From NCBI RefSeq assembly GCF_023273875.1, contig NZ_CP096882.1, forward strand, positions 1,240,001 to 1,304,000: a DNA stretch of 64,000 nucleotides, read 5' to 3'. The DNA comes from Pseudarthrobacter sp. SSS035 (lineage in GTDB: Bacteria > Actinomycetota > Actinomycetes > Actinomycetales > Micrococcaceae). Below the pieces are notes generated by a model that was given only the letters and a program-made list of their open reading frames with translations, made no database searches and had not been told where the DNA came from. Below are positions 42,806 through 49,720 of the stretch, in pieces. Numbering within the stretch: position 1 is the stretch's first letter; every line of letters begins with the position of its first letter. A program made the position numbers and the translations under genes.

Positions 42806-43957
42806 TTAGGCGATGCGGGTTCCGCGCGCCAGCCTGTGTGCCGGGGTGCGCAGTGAGCGCCAACCCAGCCACATCAGCAGCCCGGCAAGCAGCAGCTGCA
42901 GGCCAAGCCCCAGCGGCCACAAGGGAGTGGACTGCGCCAGGTACTGCGGCTTGGCCTCGCCGTTGGCGCAAGGGTATGTGCCCTCCGGACCGGCCATGGC
43001 GTAACGTGCACCCTGGCTGATGGATTCGATGGCCCCCACCGGTGATGACATGCCGAAGCCGCTGTTGACGCGGACCGTATACGGGATGGCGTCTGCCACG
43101 ACCACGTAGGGGTTCATGGCAAGCATCCACGCCACGCGTTCGGTGCGCACCACCGGCTGGGCGCGCAGCGGTCCGGAGCAGGTGTACGCCGGTTCCTCCG
43201 GTGCTGTTTCGTCCGGCACAGTCTGCAGCGGTACGACGTTGCGGTACTGCGCCTCGTTGGCCATGACAGTGCCCTGCGAGAGACCGGTGCCCAGGCCAAA
43301 GGCAATCAGGGAACCGAAAACCAGCCCGGCCACTGCAAGGTACGTGACCACAATCGAGAACAGCGGGCGCCCCGCCAGCGCGGAAATTCCGACGCCGATG
43401 GCACACACCACGCCCACTTCGACGGCCAGCATCAGCAGGGCCACGAGGACATGGCCTGGCGTCATGCCGCCGAGGGCCACTCCGATCACCAGGAACGGCG
43501 TGCTGGCCACCAGGAATGCCAGGGCGGCGGCCCACGCGGCGAAGAACTTGCCCCACAGGATCTGTCCGGGACGGAGCAGGGTCACCTGAAGGATAGCCAG
43601 GGTCCCGCCGGCGCGGTCGCCGTTGACGGCATTGGCAGACAATGCGGGCGCCACCAGCAATGCGAAGAGAAGGACAAAGGCCAAGACCACTTCGAAGATC
43701 ATGGACCCTGGTCCGGTGTCGGGCGGCATGAAGTTGGAGTAGGCCCGCTGGGCTTCGCGCTGGGCATTCCAGCTGGCCCACGTAAGCCAGGTCACCAGGC
43801 CCGTCAGGATGAACCAGATCGCCAGCATGATGTACCAGCCGCGAGAGCGGAGCCGCTGTTTGAGTTCCAGGACCACCACATCACGGATACCGGCAAGGTA
43901 GCCGGCACCAAAGCCGGCGGCCGGCGGGCGCTGCGTTGTATCTGTCAGCTGGCTCAT
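42806..43957 (-). CDS. ABC-2-type transporter permease
   Basis: The 383-residue integral membrane protein has a cytoplasmic start and six or so helices, among them YIMLAIWFILTGLVTWLTWA near the N terminus and LLLAGLLMWLGWRSLR at the end. A large extracytoplasmic loop with two Cys lies between helices (about 235-330). It overlaps the preceding ATPase gene by four bases, so the two form a dedicated exporter. The motif NGDRAGGTLAILQVTLLRPG is typical of ABC-2 and NatB-like permeases. Substrate unknown. Confidence 0.87.
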   Translation of the reverse strand: MSQLTDTTQRPPAAGFGAGYLAGIRDVVVLELKQRLRSRGWYIMLAIWFILTGLVTWLTWASWNAQREAQRAYSNFMPPDTGPGSMIFEVVLAFVLLFALLVAPALSANAVNGDRAGGTLAILQVTLLRPGQILWGKFFAAWAAALAFLVASTPFLVIGVALGGMTPGHVLVALLMLAVEVGVVCAIGVGISALAGRPLFSIVVTYLAVAGLVFGSLIAFGLGTGLSQGTVMANEAQYRNVVPLQTVPDETAPEEPAYTCSGPLRAQPVVRTERVAWMLAMNPYVVVADAIPYTVRVNSGFGMSSPVGAIESISQGARYAMAGPEGTYPCANGEAKPQYLAQSTPLWPLGLGLQLLLAGLLMWLGWRSLRTPAHRLARGTRIA

Positions 43958-44961
43958 CGCCGCTCCCCCTCAAGGTTCATGTAAGTCTCTTCCAGGGCAC
44001 CCGAGGCGGGGGCAAAGGAGCTGACCCCGACGCCGGCCAGCACCAGGTCGCGCAGGAGGCGGGCGGCGTCGTCGTCGTTCAGCAACACCAGGCTGACGGC
44101 CGGCCGGCGGCCGTCCTCAACCCGGAACGCCAGGCCCAAGTCCGCGAGTTTGGCTGCGAGCGCTGCGCCGTCCGTTGCCGAGATGGCGTAGCGCCTTCCG
44201 GAGGCGGCAGCCGCATCCGTGGTCTGGTGCCGGACCGTCTTCCCTCGGTTGACGAACACCGCTGCGTCGGCAATTTCGTCCAGCTCGCTGAGCACGTGGG
44301 AGGAGACCACAATGGACTTCCCCTCCGCCGCAAGCTGCCGCAGCATCACCCGCAGCTCCACCCGCGATCCCGGGTCCAGGCCTGACGCCGGCTCATCGAG
44401 CAGCAGCACGGACGGATCGTGGATCAGGGCGCGGGCCAGGCTGAGGCGCTGCTGCTGCCCCCGGGACAGGACACGGGCCGGCTGGTCTGCAAGGTCGCTC
44501 AGGCGGACGCGGTCCAGCATCTCGGTGACGCGCTGCGGGATTCCGGCCTTGGGCAGCCGGTAGAAACGGGCTATCTGGGTGAGGATCTCACGGGCGGTCA
44601 GGGACTCCCACACGCCCAGGGTGTCCGGCATCCAGCCAATCCTTTTCCGCACTTCCGCGCGGTGGTGCTGCGGATCCAGCCCATCCACCGTGACAGTGCC
44701 GGAATCCGGCGCCAGCAGTGAAGCCAGCATGAGCAACAGCGTGGTTTTACCGGCACCGTTGGGGCCGATCAGCGCGGTGACTTTTCCCGCCGGAGCATGG
44801 AAATCCATGTGCTCGACGGCGTGCACCTGCCCGAAGCTGCGGCTCACCGCGGTGGCGCTGATGCCGTCCTGGCGCGGGCTTTCCGGCTGGGCCGGAATGC
44901 CTATTCTGTCCCAGTTTTCTGTCATTTCCCGAGCACCTGTCCCCCAAAGCCGTTCATGCAT
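43954..44961 (-). CDS. ABC transporter ATP-binding subunit
   Basis: The protein of up to 335 residues has Walker A LIGPNGAGKTTLLLMLASLL, Q-loop region IGWMPDTLGVW, signature LSRGQQQRLSLARALIHDPS, Walker B VLLLDEPASGLD and the switch His in VVSSHVLSELDE. The C-terminal extension after about 230 resembles that of NatA/CcmA-type exporters. ATG 44961 has no ribosome-binding site and a TATAGT only four bases upstream. ATG 44925 (TENWDRIG) is an alternative start. It is divergent from lysC. Confidence 0.92.
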   Translation of the reverse strand: MHERLWGTGAREMTENWDRIGIPAQPESPRQDGISATAVSRSFGQVHAVEHMDFHAPAGKVTALIGPNGAGKTTLLLMLASLLAPDSGTVTVDGLDPQHHRAEVRKRIGWMPDTLGVWESLTAREILTQIARFYRLPKAGIPQRVTEMLDRVRLSDLADQPARVLSRGQQQRLSLARALIHDPSVLLLDEPASGLDPGSRVELRVMLRQLAAEGKSIVVSSHVLSELDEIADAAVFVNRGKTVRHQTTDAAAASGRRYAISATDGAALAAKLADLGLAFRVEDGRRPAVSLVLLNDDDAARLLRDLVLAGVGVSSFAPASGALEETYMNLEGERR

Positions 44962-45141
44962 ACTGACTATATGAGCCTACGCCTGAGCCGACGGGCGCAG
45001 TATCCGTCGGAAGGCTGAGATTTGGACACAATTCCGCGTCCGGCCACAGGCGGCGATAAACTGGGCTGACACGTCACGCCGTCCAGCCGCAAGGCCGTGC
45101 CTGACCTCCAGAACTCCGATTGATCCAGTGAAGGTACGCGC

Positions 45142-46500
45142 ATGAGTACGCCCACTTCCGAAGTGCACACAGCAACGCAGCCACAGGAGCTGCCCGAAGG
45201 CACTGCCGTGACCAAACAGCTGATTGTGCAGAAGTTCGGCGGCTCCTCCGTGTCGGATGCCGAGGGCGTCAAGCGCGTCGCCAAGCGCGTGGTCGACGCG
45301 CAGCGGGCCGGCAACGAAGTGGTGGTGGTCGTTTCGGCCATGGGCGACACCACCGACGAACTGCTGGACCTCGCCGCCCAGGTGACCGACTCCGCCCCCG
45401 CCCGCGAGATGGACATGCTCCTCTCCGCCGGTGAGCGCATCTCCATGGCCCTGCTGGCCATGGCCATCAACAAGTTCGGCGCCTCAGCACAGTCCTTCAC
45501 CGGCTCCCAGGCCGGCATGATCACGGACGGCATCCATGGCAAGGCGCGCATTATCGACGTCGATCCGCACCGCATCCGCACGGCCCTGGACAAGGGGCAC
45601 ATCGCGATCGTCGCCGGCTTCCAGGGCATGAGCCGTAGCACCAACGAGATCACCACCTTGGGCCGCGGCGGCTCGGACACCACCGCCGTCGCGCTTGCGG
45701 CCGCACTCGACGCCGATGTCTGCGAGATCTACACAGACGTTGACGGCATCTATACCGCGGACCCGCGTGTGGTGCCTTCCGCCCAGAAAATCGACACCAT
45801 CTCCAGCGAGGAAATGCTGGAACTCGCGGCGTCCGGTGCGAAGATACTGCACCTGCGCTGCGTTGAATATGCGCGCCGGTTCGGTGTGCCGTTGCATGTC
45901 CGGTCCTCATTCAGCCAGAACGAAGGCACCTGGGTCATCCCCAGCGCCGAAGACAAGATCACCACTCAAGAGGGAGTTGCCTTGGAGCAGCCAATCATCT
46001 CCGGCGTTGCGCACGACCGTTCCGAAGCCAAGGTCACTGTGGTGGGTGTACCGGACATCCCCGGCAAGGCGGCCGCGATCTTCCAGGTCATTGCCGACGC
46101 CCACTCGAACATCGACATGATCGTGCAGAACGTTTCCACGCACGGCACGGGCCGGACGGATATTTCCTTCACGCTCCCCATCGTCGAAGGCGCGGAGGCC
46201 CTGGAAGCGCTCAAGGCCGCGCAGCCGGACATCGGGTTCGAGAACATCGAATACAACGAACAGATCGGCAAACTGTCCCTGATCGGGGCCGGCATGCGGT
46301 CACACCCGGGCGTCTCCGCGACGTTCTTCAAGGCCCTGTCCGATGCCGGGATCAACATCAACATGATCTCCACCTCGGAAATCCGGATCTCCGTGGTGAC
46401 ACACGCCGATCTCCTCGATGACGCCGTCCGGGCAATCCACAAGGCCTTCGACCTGGACAGCGAGGACGAGGCAACCGTCTACGGCGGCACCGGGCGCTAG
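45142..46500 (+). CDS. lysC: Aspartate kinase
   Basis: The 452-residue enzyme phosphorylates aspartate, the first step to Lys, Thr, Met and diaminopimelate. The kinase domain opens LIVQKFGGSSVSDAEGVKRV and includes FQGMSRSTNEITTLGRGGSD. Two C-terminal ACT domains (VVGVPDIPGKAAAIFQVIAD and IGAGMRSHPGVSATFFKALS) bind feedback amino acids. The start at ATG 45142 has GAAGG upstream and adds about 22 residues to the usual N terminus. GTG 45208 (TKQLIVQKFGG) is an alternative. The usual partner asd does not follow; a terminator does. Confidence 0.94.
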   Translation: MSTPTSEVHTATQPQELPEGTAVTKQLIVQKFGGSSVSDAEGVKRVAKRVVDAQRAGNEVVVVVSAMGDTTDELLDLAAQVTDSAPAREMDMLLSAGERISMALLAMAINKFGASAQSFTGSQAGMITDGIHGKARIIDVDPHRIRTALDKGHIAIVAGFQGMSRSTNEITTLGRGGSDTTAVALAAALDADVCEIYTDVDGIYTADPRVVPSAQKIDTISSEEMLELAASGAKILHLRCVEYARRFGVPLHVRSSFSQNEGTWVIPSAEDKITTQEGVALEQPIISGVAHDRSEAKVTVVGVPDIPGKAAAIFQVIADAHSNIDMIVQNVSTHGTGRTDISFTLPIVEGAEALEALKAAQPDIGFENIEYNEQIGKLSLIGAGMRSHPGVSATFFKALSDAGININMISTSEIRISVVTHADLLDDAVRAIHKAFDLDSEDEATVYGGTGR

Positions 46501-46534
46501 CTAGCCCTTTAGCCTGCTGCACACCATCAGAAGG

Positions 46535-46577
46535 ATGTTCTGGAGGCCGGTTCTGCCGGCCACCAGAACATTTTTTG
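46535..46577 (+). terminator. Rho-independent terminator of lysC
   Basis: ATGTTCTGGAGGCCGG (46535-46550) pairs with CCGGCCACCAGAACAT (46556-46571) with one mismatch, followed by six Ts. It closes the monocistronic lysC unit. Confidence 0.88.
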
Positions 46578-46592
46578 GGGAAAGCGGGCAGC

Positions 46593-46808
46593 TCAGCCCT
46601 GTTTGTCCAATTCTTCGCGGCGCACGGCGTAGTGATGACCTTCGGAATCGGATTCCACCACGAAGTGGGAAAGATCCTCGTCAGAGGCCTGCTCGAAGTC
46701 ATCATGCTTGTGGACCACGGGCGAATCCGCGTCCAGACGCGTTGCCGGCCCGAAGACAAAGCGGAGCCTGTCAGTCGCGTGCATAAAACCGGTGAGCGCA
46801 TGTCCCAT
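46593..46808 (-). CDS. Small conserved protein (paralog A)
   Basis: The protein of about 71 residues starts GHALTGFMHATDRLRFVFGP. It shares the block FM-(H/R)-AT-(D/G)-(K/R)-LR-x-(I/V)-FGPA with the 80-residue protein encoded at 46940-47182. The rest is acidic and hydrophilic, ending YAVRREELDKQG. ATG 46808 is preferred, with a GGGGG about nine bases upstream. No known domain is recognised. The paired, same-strand arrangement supports both being real genes. Confidence 0.65.
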   Translation of the reverse strand: MGHALTGFMHATDRLRFVFGPATRLDADSPVVHKHDDFEQASDEDLSHFVVESDSEGHHYAVRREELDKQG

Positions 46809-46939
46809 TGTTTCCACCCCCTTCCCGCGTTGCGGGCGAAAGAGCCACTGCCTCCTTGTGGAGTCAGTGCCCTTATTTTACGCCCGCCGCCCGAAAAAGG
46901 GTCTGGTGAGGTTGGGCAGGGTGGGGAGGCCGGGGACGG

Positions 46940-47182
46940 TCAGCGGAGGGACTGGTCGTCCGGGTTCCTGGGCACAACATAGGTGCTGCCGTCCGGGCGG
47001 GTGACCGTTTCCCATTGCTGGGATTCCCGTTCGCGCTGAACCAGGAGTGCCCGGTTCTCTTCGGTCATGTCATGCACCAGGGAACTGCGGTTGGCCGGGC
47101 CGAAAATCGCCCTGAGCTTGCCGGTTGCGCGCATGAACCGCTGGGATGCGTTGCCCTTGTCGGCTGACTTGCCTTTGCCCAT
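46940..47182 (-). CDS. Small conserved protein (paralog B)
   Basis: The 80-residue protein contains NASQRFMRATGKLRAIFGPA, homologous to the N terminus of the next small gene, and a C terminus with QWETVTRPDGSTYVVPRNPD. GAAGGGG lies eight bases before the ATG, a strong start. It is divergent from the OhrR-like regulator and shares its operator-bearing spacer, so it may be part of that regulon. Function unknown. Confidence 0.72.
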   Translation of the reverse strand: MGKGKSADKGNASQRFMRATGKLRAIFGPANRSSLVHDMTEENRALLVQRERESQQWETVTRPDGSTYVVPRNPDDQSLR

Positions 47183-47232
47183 GAAAGTGACCCCTTCGAT
47201 AGAACCCGATTACCCGCTCCAGTGTACGCTAA

Positions 47233-47253
47233 CAATTAGTGCACTAACTATTG
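47233..47253. promoter_or_regulatory. MarR/OhrR-type operator overlapping the marR translation start
   Basis: The core TTAGTGCACTAA (47236-47247) is a perfect 12-bp palindrome, flanked by CAA and TTG. It ends one base before the GGAGG of the regulator and lies in the spacer shared with the divergent small gene. Autoregulation is the natural reading. Confidence 0.6.
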
Positions 47254-47263
47254 GAGGAATGTT

Positions 47264-47746
47264 ATGACGGTACGGGCCGGCGCTGCGCGGCAGCAGGACG
47301 ATGACCTCCTCTTGGAGCAACAGCTCTGTTTTGCCCTCACCGTGGCATCCAGAAGCGTGGTGGGCGCCTACAAGCCCGTCCTCGAAAAGCTCGGACTCAC
47401 CCACCCGCAGTATCTTGTGATGCTGTGCCTGTGGGAATCAGCACCCCGCACCCTGCGCAGCATCAGTGAAGCCCTGGCGCAGGCCCCGGCCACCATCTCA
47501 CCTCTTCTTCGGCGGCTGGAGGAGGCCGGCTTTGTCACCCGCCAACGGATGGACGGAAACGAACGGACCCTTGCCGTGCGCCTGACCCCGGCCGGCGCCG
47601 CGCTGCGTCAGCAGGCCATTGCCGTCCCGGGCACCATGATGGAACGCCTGGGGCTGACCCGTGAGCAGGTGGGCGCGCTGCACAAATCCATGATGGGGCT
47701 CATCGCCGCCACCGCCGGATCCAACGGGCAACCCGTCGGGGATTAA
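47264..47746 (+). CDS. MarR-family regulator, OhrR-like (peroxide-sensing type)
   Basis: The 160-residue protein opens LLLEQQLCFALTVASR, with Cys22 in the exact position of the peroxide-sensing Cys of OhrR. The winged helix-turn-helix (SISEALAQAPATISPLLRRL, then VTRQRMDGNERTLAVRLT) is canonical. OhrR proteins release DNA when this Cys is oxidised by organic hydroperoxides. The usual target, ohr, is not adjacent. The divergent small gene is the only local candidate. GGAGG precedes the ATG. Confidence 0.88.
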   Translation: MTVRAGAARQQDDDLLLEQQLCFALTVASRSVVGAYKPVLEKLGLTHPQYLVMLCLWESAPRTLRSISEALAQAPATISPLLRRLEEAGFVTRQRMDGNERTLAVRLTPAGAALRQQAIAVPGTMMERLGLTREQVGALHKSMMGLIAATAGSNGQPVGD

Positions 47747-47803
47747 ATGCGGCAAGGGAGTAAACCCGCCAAGGCGTAAAATGGCAGCAACCTAGGAGGG
47801 TCC

Positions 47804-48379
47804 ATGCGTTTGCGAACAGTACGGCCATTGCTGGCGGTCCTCGCCATTGCCGGGCTCGCCGCCTGTACGGGCACGCCTGACGGGAGCGGGACTTCATCCG
47901 CCAGCCCCACAACCAGCCCCACAACCAGCTCCTCCGCCAGCCCGGGCACTTCCGGGTCCCCCGCTCCGGACACCGAGACCACCGTCCCTGCGCCGTCCCC
48001 TTCCGCACCCCCGGCCCCGACGGCAGGCCCCGGCGCCGGCAACGCCGAACTTGCCATTATGGTCAAGCCCTCTCCCACCGAAGCGGCAGTGAACTACACG
48101 CTGGTCTGCCGCGACGGCCTCCCCACCGCTGAGAGCAAACACCCCAGGCCGGAGGCTGCCTGCGCTGCCCTCAAGAACAACGCGGCACTCCTCAGCCCGG
48201 CGCCCAGAAGCAAAGACGTGGCCTGCACCGAACAATACGGCGGCCCGCAGACCGCCACGGTCACCGGGATTGTGGACGACACTCCGGTGGATGCCGCGTT
48301 CGCGCGCACCAACGGCTGCGAAATCGGCGCCTGGGACGCAGCCCAGGACGTCCTGGGTGCCAGCGGTGGAGCAGTTTAG
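47804..48379 (+). CDS. Subtilisin-inhibitor-like (SSI) lipoprotein
   Basis: The 191-residue protein has a lipoprotein signal with lipobox LAAC and a Ser/Thr/Pro linker (about 22-78). The SSI domain (about 82-185) has both disulfide pairs expected: VCRDG with AACAAL, and ACTEQYGGPQ with RTNGCEIG. The domain is a tight-binding inhibitor of subtilisin-type proteases. Aligning to Streptomyces SSI puts P1 at the Glu of CTEQ, an unusual acidic residue. Membrane anchoring would hold the inhibitor at the cell surface. The next gene starts within its 3' end. Confidence 0.85.
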   Translation: MRLRTVRPLLAVLAIAGLAACTGTPDGSGTSSASPTTSPTTSSSASPGTSGSPAPDTETTVPAPSPSAPPAPTAGPGAGNAELAIMVKPSPTEAAVNYTLVCRDGLPTAESKHPRPEAACAALKNNAALLSPAPRSKDVACTEQYGGPQTATVTGIVDDTPVDAAFARTNGCEIGAWDAAQDVLGASGGAV

Positions 48380-49289
48380 CCTGCTGACGGCCGATGCCTG
48401 GCGTGCCCGCGAAGAAGCGCACGCCCAACGCGTCCGCCGTTACTCGGATCCCTACCTTGCCCGCCGCTCGGCAGGTCGGAAGCACCCGGTGGAGGACTTT
48501 CTTTTCACTTACTACACCCAGAAGCCTGGCCAGCTGCTGCGCTGGCACCCGGGAGCCGGCGTCGTACTCACCGCTGAAGCGGCGTCCGCCCGCATGGGCT
48601 GGAAGCACTACAAAACGCTCGACGACGGCGAACTCGCCTCCCTTGGGCTGCCGCCAGGAACCCCTGCCGTGACATTTGACCGCGCCCGGTTCCTGGCCGA
48701 CCGGCACGAGGCTGTGGCCTTCGCGGACATCATTCTTCGCGGCACCGCTGCCCGGCCCGCGCAGTTCGGCTGTTTCGGGCTGCACGAATGGGCCATGGTC
48801 TACCGCCAGGACAAATTCGACCTGCGCCATGAATACCTGCAGCTGAGACTGGGATCGGCCGGCACGGACAAAGTGGTGGAGGGCAACCGGATCCGGTGCT
48901 CACACTTCGACGCTTTCCGCTTTTACACGCCCAACGCGATTGCGCTGAACGAACTGGCGCCGAGCCGCGAAAACCAGCGGCATATGGAACAGCCGGGCTG
49001 CCTGCACGCCAACATGGACCTTTACAAGTGGGCGTACAAACTGCTGCCCGCGCTTCCCAGCGAACTGGTCATGGATTGCTTCGAACTGTCCTGGCGGATC
49101 CGGGCCATGGACATGCAGGCCTCCCCCTACGACCTCGCGGAGTGGGGTTACCCGCCCATTCGAATCGAAACCGCGGAAGGCAAAGCGGCCTACGTTGAGC
49201 ATCAGCGCGCCTTCGCCGGTGAGGCTGCTGCGCTCCGAGGGCGCCTGGCGCAGGCCTTGGCACCGCTTCGAACTGCGGGGTCGGTATGA
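48357..49289 (+). CDS. Conserved actinobacterial protein, labelled 3-methyladenine DNA glycosylase in relatives
   Basis: The soluble protein of about 310 residues has conserved stretches HPVEDFLFTYYTQKPGQLLR, FGCFGLHEWAMVYRQ, RCSHFDAFRFYTPNA and CLHANMDLYKWAYKL. I recognise it as a conserved actinobacterial family often named 3-methyladenine DNA glycosylase, but I see no HhH-GPD or AAG motif to support that activity. The start is GTG 48357 or GTG 48366, both inside the end of the SSI gene. It is probably coupled to it, and the second SSI-like gene starts three bases before its stop. The enzymatic role is therefore open. Confidence 0.7.
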   Translation: MPAVEQFSLLTADAWRAREEAHAQRVRRYSDPYLARRSAGRKHPVEDFLFTYYTQKPGQLLRWHPGAGVVLTAEAASARMGWKHYKTLDDGELASLGLPPGTPAVTFDRARFLADRHEAVAFADIILRGTAARPAQFGCFGLHEWAMVYRQDKFDLRHEYLQLRLGSAGTDKVVEGNRIRCSHFDAFRFYTPNAIALNELAPSRENQRHMEQPGCLHANMDLYKWAYKLLPALPSELVMDCFELSWRIRAMDMQASPYDLAEWGYPPIRIETAEGKAAYVEHQRAFAGEAAALRGRLAQALAPLRTAGSV

Positions 49290-49639
49290 AGGACCTCGAG
49301 CTGACCATCAGGGTCACGGAAGACCCCAACTCCCCCGAGTACGAGTTCCGGCTGATAGTCCGCGATGGCCGCCCTGCCGACGGTTGCACCGTGCCCGATC
49401 CCGCAGCAGCGTTGTCAGCGATGGAACGCTTCGGTCAGGACATCTTCTTTCCCAAACCGGGCCCCCCGAAACTCTGCACGCAGCAATACGGCGGGCCGCA
49501 GGTGGCCGTTGTGACCGGCTCCATCAACGGCCGTCCCGTCAGTGTGACTTTCCGGCGAACCGATGGCTGTGAAATCTCCCGCTGGCGCGCCATGGCTCCC
49601 CTGTTCGGCGGGACAACTGGTTCCCGCAGCGAAATCTGA
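49286..49639 (+). CDS. SSI-like inhibitor domain protein without signal peptide
   Basis: The 117-residue protein aligns with the SSI domain encoded 0.9 kb upstream: FRLIVRDGRPADGCTVP, CTQQYGGPQVAVVTGSINGR and FRRTDGCEISRWRAM. The ATG overlaps the glycosylase-like gene by ATGA. No signal peptide or lipobox is present, so the product appears cytoplasmic, which is unusual for a protein whose fold relies on disulfides. Of the first disulfide only the second Cys remains, displaced. The P1 residue by alignment is Gln. A neofunctionalised cytosolic protein or a non-classical secreted inhibitor are both possible. Confidence 0.75.
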   Translation: MKDLELTIRVTEDPNSPEYEFRLIVRDGRPADGCTVPDPAAALSAMERFGQDIFFPKPGPPKLCTQQYGGPQVAVVTGSINGRPVSVTFRRTDGCEISRWRAMAPLFGGTTGSRSEI

Positions 49640-49664
49640 CCATCGGCGGCAGTCACGGCAGATC

Positions 49665-49703
49665 GGGAACGCCGCCGGAACCAAGCGGTCCGGCGGCGTT
49701 CCC
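49665..49703. terminator. Perfect 15-bp hairpin between SSI-like gene and subtilase
   Basis: GGGAACGCCGCCGGA (49665-49679) pairs perfectly with TCCGGCGGCGTTCCC (49689-49703) around nine bases. It separates convergent genes and probably terminates both. Confidence 0.75.
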
Positions 49704-49720
49704 ATGCCATTGCTGAAGGG

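Noticed and set aside
44962..45141. Lysine riboswitch upstream of lysC
   Set aside because: The spacer is too short for the long lysine aptamer and lacks its motifs; only a CCGACGG/CCGTCGG dyad is seen.
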